NCBI GenBank assembly: GCA_030066985.1
Contig: JASJAN010000023.1
Coordinates: forward strand, 1 to 64,000
Origin: Desulfobacterales bacterium
GTDB taxonomy: Bacteria > Desulfobacterota > Desulfobacteria > Desulfobacterales > JAHEIW01
Reading direction: 5' to 3'
DNA length: 64,000 nucleotides
The position numbers were made by a program, and so were the translations under genes. Below are positions 37,864-46,433 of this stretch, one piece after another. The notes below the pieces were generated by a model. The model was not told the DNA's origin and ran no database searches. It saw only the letters and a list, made by a program, of their open reading frames with translations. How positions within the stretch are numbered: position 1 is the stretch's first letter; every line of letters starts with the position of its first letter.

Positions 37864-38214
37864 TTAGCCGATCGTATTTTTAACGATTCCGACCAATTTT
37901 TCCGGGTCAAAGGGCTTCTTCACAAATGCAACGGCGTCCTTAACCGCATGATCGCCATCGATTCCGCTGACCACAATCACCGGCGTGTTCTTCAGTTCCT
38001 TGTTTTTGCGAAGCTTGCGGTAAAAGCGGGGGCCCCATTCGCCGGGCATTTGCAAATCCAGACAGATCAGGTCCGGCTTTTCGGTTTTGACCACCTCCAG
38101 CCCTTCCATGCTGCTGGAAGCACTGCAGGTGGCATAACCGTTATCGCTAAACACCGCCTTTAAATATCTGACGACAGCCGGGTCATCGTCAATGATTAAA
38201 ATTTTCTTCGGCAT
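37864..38214 (-). CDS. Single-domain response regulator
   Basis: A 116-residue CheY-like receiver. KILIIDDDPAVVRYL gives the acidic pair, ICLDLQMPG the phosphoacceptor Asp, VVSGIDG the Thr/Ser switch and KKPFDPE the conserved Lys. No output domain. The ATG at 38214 has AGGAG six bases upstream and is preferred over an upstream frame extension of 13 codons. It lies between tmcA and the hybrid kinase on the same strand, the position such regulators hold in tmc clusters of other sulfate reducers, as far as I recall. Confidence 0.88.
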   Translation of the reverse strand: MPKKILIIDDDPAVVRYLKAVFSDNGYATCSASSSMEGLEVVKTEKPDLICLDLQMPGEWGPRFYRKLRKNKELKNTPVIVVSGIDGDHAVKDAVAFVKKPFDPEKLVGIVKNTIG

Positions 38215-38348
38215 AGCCTTCTCCTTCGACAGATTTGAGCAAATACTGCTCAAATCTGAGTTAATTGTTACTGGTTATTTGTTATCAGAATTGGATCGTG
38301 CCTTTCGATTTTCTTTCAGATAATTCACCAATAACGAATAACCTATAA

Positions 38349-38729
38349 CTAATTGCGAATATGGCATGAACCGCACATCACTGGTCCCTTTTTTTGTTCA
38401 AGGTGACAGCCTTTGCAATTTGTATGAAATGCCTTGCGCAAACCGGGCATATCGCCTGAGCCCTTCTCATCATGGCATTCGGAACAGCTTTGATCTTCCG
38501 AGGACTCATCTTCCAATTTTTGGCCGTCTTCATAAACATGATGGCATTCGCTGCAATCCTCCAGAGCCGCTTTTTCGTTGTGGTCATCATGCCGAAAAAC
38601 TGCCGGAGGTCGTTGTCTTTTTGAGAAACCCTCATCTTCGACCACTTCCATATCTTCCTGTGAAAATGCCGGCATCAGAAATACGCCAACAAAGAGGAGT
38701 GCCATTACTAAAAGTACGCCTTTTTTCAT
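38349..38729 (-). CDS. tmcA: TmcA, acidic tetrahaem cytochrome c3 (type II)
   Basis: A 126-residue periplasmic cytochrome. A signal peptide (residues 1-23, [19 protein letters not shown] start) precedes an acidic mature protein with exactly four CxxCH haem sites: CSECH, CSECH, CKGCH and CGSCH, and upstream His residues (FRHDDHNEK) for the sixth ligands. TmcA takes electrons from hydrogenases, directly or via type I cytochrome c3, and passes them to the TmcBCD complex. A good AAGGAG eight bases before the ATG at 38729 fixes the start. A 90-nt gap with repeats separates it from tmcB. Confidence 0.93.
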   Translation of the reverse strand: MKKGVLLVMALLFVGVFLMPAFSQEDMEVVEDEGFSKRQRPPAVFRHDDHNEKAALEDCSECHHVYEDGQKLEDESSEDQSCSECHDEKGSGDMPGLRKAFHTNCKGCHLEQKKGPVMCGSCHIRN

Positions 38730-38769
38730 TATACTAACTCCTTCCAACTTGCAGGTTCACAGGTTCTGC

Positions 38770-38839
38770 GTTCAGGGTTCTGGGTTAACAATCCTGAGCC
38801 TCAGAACCTTTGAACCCTGAACCTCTGAACCCTGAACCT
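38770..38839. repeat. GAACCCTGAACCT direct and inverted repeats between tmcB and tmcA
   Basis: GAACCCTGAACCT occurs twice in direct orientation (38812-38824, 38827-38839; period 15), and an inverted copy of most of it, GTTCAGGGTTC, is at 38770-38780. In RNA the inverted parts could fold into a hairpin between the tmcB stop and tmcA start, where it may protect or separate mRNA parts. Similar low-complexity repeats occur between genes in many Desulfobacterota. Confidence 0.7.
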
Positions 38840-40173
38840 TATGACGGTTTCTCCATCACATCATATAAAATATCACTGATAAACTTTATCTCATAGCCGA
38901 GCCCATAATGATGATTGATATCCTCGAGGCCGCTGTGGCAGTTGTGACAGGGCGCTATCAATATTTTGGCGCCTCTGGACTTGGCTGCAAATAGCTGCTC
39001 GGCTTTGATGCGATTGCCGTCCATGCGTGTCATCTTGTATGGCGGCCCGCAATTGATGACCCCACCACCGGCACAGCAGCAGTAATTGTGTTCCCGGTTG
39101 GGATGCATTTCGATCAGCTCTTCGCAAATGGCATTGACGACATAACGGGCCTTATCTGCCAGACCGCCGCCTCGAATCACGTTACACGGATCATGCAGGG
39201 TTACAGGCTCTTGAAATTTTTTAGCAATGGTTATTTTTTGGTCTTTGATCAATTCATAGTAAAAATCGATGGCATGAACGATGGGTATGGGCGGCATGCG
39301 CCAACCCAGCCAGCGATTGCCCATATCGTAGACCGAACGAAAGGCATGGCCGCATTCGCCCATCACAATCCGGTTAACGCGCAAACGGGCGGCAGTTTCA
39401 AAATGGGCCCGCTTCACCCGCCCCATGATCTCATTGTCACCGGTATACATAGCCATATCGCTGTTATCCCAGCCCGGTGTAGCCGGCATGGTCCAGTCTA
39501 CCCCGGCCACATCCATGATGACCGCCGCCTGGTAAAGCAGCTGCGCCTGAAATTTGGGCTCAGGCCCGATGACCGAATACATAATATCAGCCCCCTCTTT
39601 TTCCAATGGAATCCGTAAGGTAGGAATTTCGGCCTGGGCTTCTTCCTCCTGCCACTGCAGTGTATCAATCCATTCATCATCTTTTACCCACATCTGATTC
39701 ATCGTAGCGGCATGGCTGTGGGCGGTGTCTTGAATATAGAGCGGTGTCACGCCGAGCAGGTGGCAGATGCGTCTGACGGTCAACATCATGTAGGCGATGT
39801 CGATGCCAAACGGGCAATACATGGCGCAGCGTTTACAGGCATTGCATTGGGTTGAGGCAATCTCAGATGCGCGTTTGATAAATTCAGCGCTGACCTGCCC
39901 TCTGGTCTTAAGCATTTCCCACAGGGTTTGCTTTACTTTTCCGACTGGCGAAAATTGTGGATCTTTGTCATGTGAAAGGTAATAGTGGCAGGCTTCAGAG
40001 CACAGGCCACAGTGGACACAGGTTTCCACATAGGCCTTGAGGCGTGCGCCGGATTCCCCTTTTAAAACGCGGTTGATGACTTTTTCTATCCGCTCCTCAG
40101 TCAGATTCTGGACACCAACCTCCAGTCCTTCATCGACGATCTTCTTTTCTTCTGTTATCGCTGCTTCAGCCAT
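38839..40173 (-). CDS. tmcB: TmcB, HdrD-like iron-sulfur protein
   Basis: A 444-residue cytoplasmic subunit of the Tmc complex. Two [4Fe-4S] ferredoxin motifs are near the start: CVHCGLCSEACHYY and CNACKRCAMYCPFG. The C-terminal half has two CCG-type cysteine clusters as in heterodisulfide reductase HdrD: CNVIRGGG with the later YCCCAGGG, and CHNCHSGL close to the end. It passes electrons between the membrane cytochrome b (TmcC) and a cytoplasmic acceptor. The ATG at 40173, nine bases after GAGAGG, is preferred over one two codons upstream. Gene order on the strand is tmcD-C-B-A. Confidence 0.92.
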   Translation of the reverse strand: MAEAAITEEKKIVDEGLEVGVQNLTEERIEKVINRVLKGESGARLKAYVETCVHCGLCSEACHYYLSHDKDPQFSPVGKVKQTLWEMLKTRGQVSAEFIKRASEIASTQCNACKRCAMYCPFGIDIAYMMLTVRRICHLLGVTPLYIQDTAHSHAATMNQMWVKDDEWIDTLQWQEEEAQAEIPTLRIPLEKEGADIMYSVIGPEPKFQAQLLYQAAVIMDVAGVDWTMPATPGWDNSDMAMYTGDNEIMGRVKRAHFETAARLRVNRIVMGECGHAFRSVYDMGNRWLGWRMPPIPIVHAIDFYYELIKDQKITIAKKFQEPVTLHDPCNVIRGGGLADKARYVVNAICEELIEMHPNREHNYCCCAGGGVINCGPPYKMTRMDGNRIKAEQLFAAKSRGAKILIAPCHNCHSGLEDINHHYGLGYEIKFISDILYDVMEKPS

Positions 40174-40215
40174 GAGCATTGTCCTCTCAATCTGGTTCTA
40201 TAGTATTTGTTTTTA

Positions 40216-40294
40216 CCACAGAGATCGCAGAGCAAAGGTTTAAATCGTTTGTGAGCCTTAATTTTTTTCTCTGTATGCTCCGTAAGCCCTGTGG
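40216..40294. repeat. CACAGAG-type imperfect inverted repeat between tmcC and tmcB
   Basis: CCACAGAG-ATCGCAGAG (from 40216) faces CTCTGT (40269) and CTGTGG (40289-40294), forming an imperfect inverted repeat with an AT-rich middle. This kind of CACAGAG element is scattered in intergenic regions of deltaproteobacterial genomes. Here it splits two genes of one operon and would be transcribed. Confidence 0.6.
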
Positions 40295-40316
40295 GCAAGC
40301 TTTTACATTATGCAAC

Positions 40317-40976
40317 CTACCAATCTCTAGCGTGCCTTATGGCGCCAAATTCCGACCCCATATACGCCCGGGTCAACGGTGCAAACAGCATATGGCTCAA
40401 ACGCGTAAACGGAATGGCCACCAGCATGATTTCGCCTGAAAGAATGTGCAGAATCAGAAGTGTTTCATACCCGAACCACTGATAATAGACCAAAATACCG
40501 GTAACAAACGGTGCGGCCACAATTGCCAGAAGGATGTAATCGGACGCCGATGTCACATACTTAACTTCCGGATTCACCAAACGCCGCACCAAAAAGAACA
40601 CACAGGAAACAATCACAATCAGCGTCATTATCTCAGCCCACCCCTCGGGCAGCGTCCACCAGCTGAGGTTCCAGGATTCTTCGACCAGGGTGACATGGGC
40701 CAGTAAAAAAAGCGGCGTCAGTATTAGGCAGATGTGAAACGCAAAGGCCACGATTGTCAGCGCCGGATGCCTTCTCATATTTTCAGTGGCAAAGGGCGTG
40801 CTCCAACGAAAAATGGAGCGCAGGCTGTATTTCAAACTCATGTAGGAATAGATGAATTTTTCTTTGCGGTGAACCAATATCATTAAGCTGATGAGGCGAT
40901 AAAGACAGCCACCGATGAAAAGGATAAATGCCAGCCAGGCCAATGGGCCACTCACAAAATTGTATAGATCGTGCAT
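40317..40976 (-). CDS. tmcC: TmcC, membrane cytochrome b subunit
   Basis: A 219-residue integral membrane protein with five helices in the NarI/DsrM-like pattern. His residues that could bind two haem b lie in the helices (AFAFHICLILTPLFLLAHV and LLILHILSGEI, then FTRLSHML). A loop with RWSTPFATENMRRHP is on the cytoplasmic side. TmcC connects periplasmic TmcA with cytoplasmic TmcB and possibly the quinone pool. It follows tmcD by 11 nt. Confidence 0.92.
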   Translation of the reverse strand: MHDLYNFVSGPLAWLAFILFIGGCLYRLISLMILVHRKEKFIYSYMSLKYSLRSIFRWSTPFATENMRRHPALTIVAFAFHICLILTPLFLLAHVTLVEESWNLSWWTLPEGWAEIMTLIVIVSCVFFLVRRLVNPEVKYVTSASDYILLAIVAAPFVTGILVYYQWFGYETLLILHILSGEIMLVAIPFTRLSHMLFAPLTRAYMGSEFGAIRHARDW

Positions 40977-40987
40977 GCTACCCCCTT

Positions 40988-42253
40988 TTAGCGCAAAATC
41001 TCTTCGACAGGTACAATGCGGCGCACATAGATATTGTTATGGAGTGTGCGCAGTAGAATCTTATCGCCGTCGGGACTGAACACGGGATCCCAGATGGCAT
41101 CAAATGCCTGATCCCAGATGCGATCATTGACAACAATGCTGTATTTGCCGTCTTTTTCAATTTTAGCAGCAAGCGTTTTTCCACCAGGGCTAAATACCGG
41201 CGGCCAGGCCCTGTCAAAGCCGTTTTGCCACACGGCGCCGTCAGCAACAATAAACCAGCGCCCGTCGCTTTTAGCCGCCGCCGCAACTCGCTTACCATCC
41301 GGGCTGAAGACCGCATCGCTAATTTGATCTTTAAACGTCACCGGCCAGGGGCGCCCGTTGACGGCAACGGTCCAACGGCCGTACTTGGGTGCCACGATCG
41401 CTGCCAGCGTACTGCCGTCGGAACTGATCATCGGATGCCAGAGCTGCACAAATTTTCGATCCCAGACGATCTGTCCATCTTGAGCCAGCACCCATTTACC
41501 GCCGGTTCGGACCGGAGCGATGACGGCGTTGTTTTCCGGATGAAATATGGGCTCCCAGACGCAATCAAAGGTTTGTGGCCAGGGTGTACCATTGACGGCT
41601 ATGGTGTAATCGTAGAGATTCAGCCGCACCTCGGCGGCCAGTTTTTCGCCGTCCGCACTGATGGCTGTTTTCCAGACATTGACAAATGTCGTATCCCAGG
41701 GTTGACCATCTGCGGCCACGGTAAAAGCACCCTCTTGAAATTTAAGTATTTCACCTTCACCAAAATCAGCCACCTGAACGGCGGCGGCGGTGTGGGAGCC
41801 GTCGGGGCTGAGCATGGGATTGGTCATATTGGAATATGTTTTTTCCCAGACAACATCATTTAAGGCCATACCGTATGTCATATCCTGCTGAACAGCGACG
41901 GAAATGTTCTGACCGTCCGGGCTAAACTGCATATCCCACACATAGCCGAAGTTGTTCTTCCAGGACGTGCCGTCCACGGCTATGGTCCACTCTCCCATTT
42001 CAGACACAAAAGCGACCGGGCGACCGTCGGGTGTAAATCGCAGGTGCCAGATTTTATCAAATACGGTCTCCCACGCTTTTCCATTCACACAGACATTAAA
42101 CTCACCTTCTGCCAAGTTGACGATGGCAGCGACCTGCTCGCCGTTGGGGCTGACGCAGAGCTCCTCCACCCAGTTATAGGTTGCATGCCACTGGCTGATA
42201 TCGGCTATTTCCCTGCTGCCAGGTTCCCAGTCCCACTCAATTCGTGTCAACAT
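40988..42253 (-). CDS. tmcD: TmcD, tryptophan-rich WD40-like beta-propeller subunit
   Basis: A 421-residue cytoplasmic protein of about eight repeats of the type SPDG-x-x-(V/I)-A-A-x-V with W in a fixed place (W-x-x-x-F-D-x-(I/A)-W-x-P-x-F-S-P-(D/G)-G), i.e. a TolB/WD40-like beta-propeller. TmcD is the Trp-rich fourth subunit of Tmc and its biochemical role is not established; a scaffold is likely. It is the first tmc gene in transcription order here, 84 nt behind a response regulator gene. Confidence 0.9.
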   Translation of the reverse strand: MLTRIEWDWEPGSREIADISQWHATYNWVEELCVSPNGEQVAAIVNLAEGEFNVCVNGKAWETVFDKIWHLRFTPDGRPVAFVSEMGEWTIAVDGTSWKNNFGYVWDMQFSPDGQNISVAVQQDMTYGMALNDVVWEKTYSNMTNPMLSPDGSHTAAAVQVADFGEGEILKFQEGAFTVAADGQPWDTTFVNVWKTAISADGEKLAAEVRLNLYDYTIAVNGTPWPQTFDCVWEPIFHPENNAVIAPVRTGGKWVLAQDGQIVWDRKFVQLWHPMISSDGSTLAAIVAPKYGRWTVAVNGRPWPVTFKDQISDAVFSPDGKRVAAAAKSDGRWFIVADGAVWQNGFDRAWPPVFSPGGKTLAAKIEKDGKYSIVVNDRIWDQAFDAIWDPVFSPDGDKILLRTLHNNIYVRRIVPVEEILR

Positions 42254-42337
42254 TGGTTCGACTCCTGTTGGCTTGCTTCAGTTTTCCCTTGGCCGTCCTG
42301 TTTCTCAACCGCGTGCTCGCACCGATGGCAAATACCG

Positions 42338-42739
42338 TTAATGCGAACCGATTAGCGCGTTTGTCATGTTGAGCAGATGCTCGGCTTCAGGCGGTTTTTC
42401 AATATAGGCATCCGGGTCCGGAATGGGCTCCTGGAGACGCGCGTTGACCATATTCAAATAATGCGCAAAGGTTTTTTGGGTAACGGCTGACAGCATAATG
42501 ACCGGTATCTCACACAATGTTTCATCCGTTTTGAGCTGCCGGTACATTTGAACGCCGCCTTCGCCAGGCATCATGACATCCAGTATGATTAGATCCGGAC
42601 ACACATCTCTGGCTTTGAGCATGCCTTCATTTCCATCCCGGGTCATCACCGGCTGATATCCGCTGGTTTCCAGAAGCGTGGAGATGAAGATTCGCATATC
42701 CAATTCATCTTCGACGATCAGAACCGTTTTCTTTTTCAT
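42338..42739 (-). CDS. Single-domain response regulator
   Basis: A 133-residue receiver: VLIVEDELDMRIFIS, LIILDVMMPGEGG with the phosphoacceptor Asp, IMLSAV and YIEKPPEAEHLL with Lys. An insert between strand 4 and 5 (KTFAHYLNMVNARLQEPIPDP) and YIEKPP are shared with the regulator at 49866, so the two are close paralogues. It lies between the usp gene and tmcD, and may receive phosphate from one of the block's kinases. Confidence 0.88.
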   Translation of the reverse strand: MKKKTVLIVEDELDMRIFISTLLETSGYQPVMTRDGNEGMLKARDVCPDLIILDVMMPGEGGVQMYRQLKTDETLCEIPVIMLSAVTQKTFAHYLNMVNARLQEPIPDPDAYIEKPPEAEHLLNMTNALIGSH

Positions 42740-42783
42740 ACGAAAACCCTATCCTCACAAGCTGCCATTACGGGCATCGACGT

Positions 42784-43707
42784 TTAAAGATGAGCGACTT
42801 TATCCGGATGATTGACACTGGCCACCGGGCAGGCGGATCGCAGAACAACCTGCTCGACCGTGCTGCCGAGTTCCGCCTCTTCAGGATCAATTTCCCGCGT
42901 GTGGTGAGCCATGACAATCAGATCGCCGGTCTTTTCACGCGCAAACTTCAATATTTCAACGTATGGAATCCCTTCGCGGACTTCGATGTCGTAATTGTCA
43001 TACCCGTTCATTTTGGCGACATAACGCTTTTCAATTTTTTGCCGCGCGGCTTCAATTTGTTTCTCAATCGCTGACTGCTCCATAGTGGCGCCGGCAGAGC
43101 TGGTGTTGATTTCGCAGGCATGAAAAAGATGCAGTTTAGCGCCCACCTCGCGGGCTAAGCCGAAAGCCCACTTGTAGGCATAGTCGGCAGCCTTGGAAAA
43201 ATCGGTTCCGAAAACAATATTGGAAAACAATTTCCAGCAGGTGGTACAGGGGCGACTGATGATCACCACCGGACAGCGCGCGGATTTGGCCACTTTTTGC
43301 ATCGTGCTGCCGACAATACTGCGGTAGCGGGTCGCACCGACATCCTCCTGCCGGGTATGTGATCCCATAATGATCAGGTCAATGTCTTCCTTGCGAGCCT
43401 TTCTTAAGATTTCCCTGTATGGGACGCCAACCGCAGCTTCGATAACCGCATTTTCACTGTCGGCCAACAAAGCGCCATAGGTATTTTTCATTTCTTCTCT
43501 GACCCAATCGATATAGTCCGGATCCGGCTCCATAAGCTCACCGGTTCTCACATCGGTAACAAAAGGGCTATAGCCGCGACTGGGAATGCCCAGTACGTGA
43601 AAAATAAACAGCTTGGCATCCCACTTCAGCTCCAGATCGAAGGCCACTTTGGCAGCGTTATCGCAAGTGGGGGAAGCCGTTGTGGCAAAAAGGATTTTTT
43701 TAAACAT
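42784..43707 (-). CDS. Tandem UspA universal stress protein
   Basis: A 307-residue protein with two UspA domains, about 1-150 and 160-305. The first has FATTASPTCDNAA and MGSHTRQEDV, the second FGTDFSKAADYA and MAHHTREIDPEEAELGSTVEQV, each close to the G-x2-G-x9-G(S/T) ATP-binding pattern of Usp domains. These proteins modulate stress survival; as far as I recall a Usp gene is part of the tmc operon in Desulfovibrio, where the same order is found. It follows the unknown protein gene by 5 nt. Confidence 0.9.
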   Translation of the reverse strand: MFKKILFATTASPTCDNAAKVAFDLELKWDAKLFIFHVLGIPSRGYSPFVTDVRTGELMEPDPDYIDWVREEMKNTYGALLADSENAVIEAAVGVPYREILRKARKEDIDLIIMGSHTRQEDVGATRYRSIVGSTMQKVAKSARCPVVIISRPCTTCWKLFSNIVFGTDFSKAADYAYKWAFGLAREVGAKLHLFHACEINTSSAGATMEQSAIEKQIEAARQKIEKRYVAKMNGYDNYDIEVREGIPYVEILKFAREKTGDLIVMAHHTREIDPEEAELGSTVEQVVLRSACPVASVNHPDKVAHL

Positions 43708-43712
43708 CTCAC

Positions 43713-44246
43713 TTACCTCCTTAGCTCGCAGTGTTCAGGGGTGGCGTGAAAACTCAGTTGCCACGCAATCCCATCGATAAATTCGAACAGCGTGTAGACC
43801 GTATCAAATTCAAAAATATCGACACGGTCCCCGAAAACGACATGCTTCAGCCTTCCAAGCTTGAGCGGCACATCCAGCAAACCGGCCAGCTGCATGGACT
43901 TAATCTCAGAGGTCTGGCTGGCATGGACGCCAAAAAGGGAATTGTATATCTCCAGACGCTTATCCGGAACGCCGATCATCTCCACTGTTTTACCGAATTC
44001 CAGATGATCGAGCAGACCGGCATCGCATCCCTGTTGCGGACAGCCTTGGACCTGTTCCGAATAGGTGGGGAAAAACGCATTTAACTGATTAAAAAGCGCA
44101 TATTTTTCGAGCATCCTGAAAAAGCTTCTCAGGGTGTATGCTTCCTCAAGTGCAATCTGACAGCTGAGTAAATCGAGCCGTTCAGCATCGACGGCTTTTC
44201 CCTCGTAGTGAATGGTGCCGTCTGTATTTAAGGTGACAGCATTCAT
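43713..44246 (-). CDS. Conserved unknown protein of the tmc cluster
   Basis: A 177-residue soluble protein, the first gene behind the sigma-54 promoter. It has a helical N-terminal half (SCQIALEEAYTLRSFFRMLEKY) and two or three cysteines in QGCPQQGCDAGL, which might bind metal or form a disulfide. The rest is mixed alpha/beta with HVVFGDRVDIFEFDTVYTLFEF. No family function is known to me. Its constant position beside usp and tmc genes suggests a part in regulation of the same complex. Confidence 0.7.
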   Translation of the reverse strand: MNAVTLNTDGTIHYEGKAVDAERLDLLSCQIALEEAYTLRSFFRMLEKYALFNQLNAFFPTYSEQVQGCPQQGCDAGLLDHLEFGKTVEMIGVPDKRLEIYNSLFGVHASQTSEIKSMQLAGLLDVPLKLGRLKHVVFGDRVDIFEFDTVYTLFEFIDGIAWQLSFHATPEHCELRR

Positions 44247-44322
44247 GGCAGTCTTTTACTTCCCATCAAAATTTATGGATTCGTTGCGACAGTTGTTTAC
44301 CCGTTCGTGCAACCTTACTATG

Positions 44323-44338
44323 AGCATCAAACGTGCCA
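44323..44338 (-). promoter_or_regulatory. Sigma-54 (-24/-12) promoter of the usp-tmc operon
   Basis: On the minus strand the sequence is TGGCACG, four bases, ATGCT; the consensus is TGGCACG-N4-TTGCW, so one base differs. It lies 77 nt upstream of the ATG at 44246, right for a transcription start near 44312. The adjacent upstream gene encodes a sigma-54 activator, which makes the match much more credible. Confidence 0.8.
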
Positions 44339-44582
44339 GCCACTTTAAGATGAACTTTAAATCATTTATTTTTAAATTATTTTAGTTACTTAAAAATTCA
44401 TCAAGCGAAATGCCGCCGGAATATCGACCAAAGTGAATGTTGCATAATTGAAACAAATTTTTGATGATATTGAGGCGAATGATCCTAAATTGGTGAGTAA
44501 TTTTTTTAAATTTTATTAATTACTATATAATTACAATTATTTATAAAAATACCGCAGATCCACCTGAATACACCTATAGAAC

Positions 44583-44618
44583 TGCAACATATTGCAACAA
44601 TTACTGCATCAAAATGCA
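44583..44618. promoter_or_regulatory. Twin TGCA-N6-TGCA sites, candidate activator enhancer
   Basis: TGCA-ACATAT-TGCA (44583-44596) and TGCA-TCAAAA-TGCA (44605-44618), centres 22 bp apart, i.e. two helical turns on the same face. They lie about 250 bp upstream of the -24 element, typical for Fis-type HTH sigma-54 activators. Binding by the neighbouring activator is inferred. Confidence 0.6.
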
Positions 44619-44711
44619 ATCATCTTTGCTATGATTCCTAAGTTTGATGGTCGGTGTTCAGAATATGTGACGGGTTAGCGTCGGATCGGATATGGGGGGG
44701 TGGAGAATAAA

Positions 44712-46433
44712 TTAGCTGAAAATATTGTATTTTTTCATCTTGCGCCACAAGGTGGATCGGTTCATATCGAGCGCAGAAGCGGTCTTGCCTTTATTCCAGT
44801 TGTGTTTTTGCAGGGCATTTAAAATCAGGGTTTTCTCGCTGTATTCAATATTTTTCTCAAAGGACGACTTATCGTCGGGCAAGCGGGATGACAGATCATC
44901 CTGAAGGGATAGCGGTAAATGATGATGCTCAATCATTTTATCCTGACAGACGATCAAGGCATGTTCGATGATGTTTTCCAATTCTCTGACGTTTCCGGGA
45001 TAATCATGGTTTAACAGCACTTCCAGCGCGTCGTTTGAAATTTTTTCAACGGTCGTGTCCCGGGTCGCACACAGGCGCTTTAGAATATGGGAAATGAGTA
45101 GCGGGATGTCACCCCGCCGATTTTTCAATGCAGGCAAATCCAGACGCATCACATTCAACCGGTAGAACAAATCTTCGCGGAATCGCTTTTCTCTGACCAA
45201 CTGCTCAAGATTCTGGTTGGTCGCGGATATAATGCGAACATCCACCCGGGTGGTCTTGCGGCTGCCCAGCGGATAAAATTCCTTGTCTTCCAGAACCCTC
45301 AGCAGTTTGGCCTGCAGCGATAAAGGCAAATCACCGATTTCGTCCAAAAAAATGGTGCCGCGATCCGCTTCCTGAAATCGCCCCGGTTTGTCTTTGTCTG
45401 CTCCGGTAAAAGCGCCTTTGACATAGCCAAACATTTCGGATTCCAGCAAATTATCCGGCAATGCTGCGCAGTTGACTTTGACCAGCGGTTTTTTCGAGCG
45501 CTTACTGGCATTGTGAATGACCCTGGCCAATACATCTTTGCCGGTGCCGGTGGGGCCTTCAATCAGAACGGTGGCGTCACTGGCCGCGACAACCGGTACA
45601 ATCTCAAAAATCTGTTGCATGGCCGGATCCTTTCCGACCATATCGTAAAACGTATAGCGGCCTCTTATTTCACTGTTGAATTGATATTTCAATGATAGAT
45701 CCGAAATCGTCGCCAGTCCGCCGACAATGCGGCCATCCTCATTTTTAAGCGCCATGAAATTGGCTCTGATGGGTATGGCCTGTCCATCGCGGGTCTTGAT
45801 TTCCCCTTCAGCGGTTGAACGTGCTTGTCCGTCGGCAATGGTTTCCTCAAACAGCACCATTTCATGGGAGGCGGTTTTGCCAAATATGGTACTGCAGGAT
45901 TTTCCCAGCACATTGCCGCGGTTGAAGCCGCTGATAGTTTCGGCCCGGTTATTGAAAAACGTGATATGCCCGCCGCGATCAACTGTCAGAACGCCAATAT
46001 CGAGGTTGTCCAGAATAATTTTCAGCCGTCGATCATCGTGTCGCACGCGTTCAAGCAGATCTTTAAAGACGGTATGATCCTGAAAAACTTCAATACACCC
46101 CAATGGGGTCTGGTCCGGTCCAAAAATGGGTGTGATAATCCGCGTAATATTGTGCTTGCCGGTCTGGCTGTCGCTGACCTCAAAATCGACACTGCCGGTT
46201 TGACGACCGCTTTCAACAGCATCCAGGTAATAGCATTCGCCGCCGCACAGCGGGTCAAGCAACACCTGGCTGCAGTATTGGCCGCGCAAATCCGATTCAT
46301 TGTACCCGGTAATAATTTCGGCAGAGTGATTCAAAGAAATGATCTTGCGATCCGGCCCCACGACCATAACCCCCATTGAAAAGGTGTCTAAAAGATCGCC
46401 GAGCTGGCGGTAATGAAGGAAAATGTCATCCAT
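44712..46433 (-). CDS. Sigma-54-dependent PAS-PAS-AAA+-Fis transcriptional activator
   Basis: About 573 residues from the ATG at 46433. Two PAS domains (about 5-120 and 130-250) precede an AAA+ domain with Walker A GPTGTGKDVLA, the GAFTGA loop that contacts sigma-54, Walker B GTIFLDEIGD and the Arg finger region (RFREDLFYRLNVMRLDLP), then a Fis-type HTH at the end (HNWNKGKTASALDMNRSTLWRKMKKY). PAS 1 has Cys residues in CSQVLLDPLCGGECYYLD that could sense redox or bind metal. No receiver domain, so its signal is direct. It lies upstream of the sigma-54 promoter of the tmc operon and overlaps the preceding kinase gene by 8 bases (50 if an upstream ATG is used). Confidence 0.93.
   Translation of the reverse strand: MDDIFLHYRQLGDLLDTFSMGVMVVGPDRKIISLNHSAEIITGYNESDLRGQYCSQVLLDPLCGGECYYLDAVESGRQTGSVDFEVSDSQTGKHNITRIITPIFGPDQTPLGCIEVFQDHTVFKDLLERVRHDDRRLKIILDNLDIGVLTVDRGGHITFFNNRAETISGFNRGNVLGKSCSTIFGKTASHEMVLFEETIADGQARSTAEGEIKTRDGQAIPIRANFMALKNEDGRIVGGLATISDLSLKYQFNSEIRGRYTFYDMVGKDPAMQQIFEIVPVVAASDATVLIEGPTGTGKDVLARVIHNASKRSKKPLVKVNCAALPDNLLESEMFGYVKGAFTGADKDKPGRFQEADRGTIFLDEIGDLPLSLQAKLLRVLEDKEFYPLGSRKTTRVDVRIISATNQNLEQLVREKRFREDLFYRLNVMRLDLPALKNRRGDIPLLISHILKRLCATRDTTVEKISNDALEVLLNHDYPGNVRELENIIEHALIVCQDKMIEHHHLPLSLQDDLSSRLPDDKSSFEKNIEYSEKTLILNALQKHNWNKGKTASALDMNRSTLWRKMKKYNIFS

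Larger units (their letters stand above)
44247..44711. other. Regulatory intergenic region of the tmc operon
   Basis: The 465 nt between the sigma-54 activator gene and the first gene of the tmc transcript. It has a sigma-54 promoter near 44323-44338, an AT-rich middle (44350-44570) that should bend easily, and twin TGCA-N6-TGCA sites at 44583-44618. This is the layout of an enhancer-dependent promoter. The genes on both sides are read leftwards. Confidence 0.7.

Noticed and set aside
38770-38839. Possible CRISPR-like array from repeated GAACCCTGAACCT
   Set aside because: Only two direct copies of 13 nt with a 2-nt spacer; no array structure and no cas genes.
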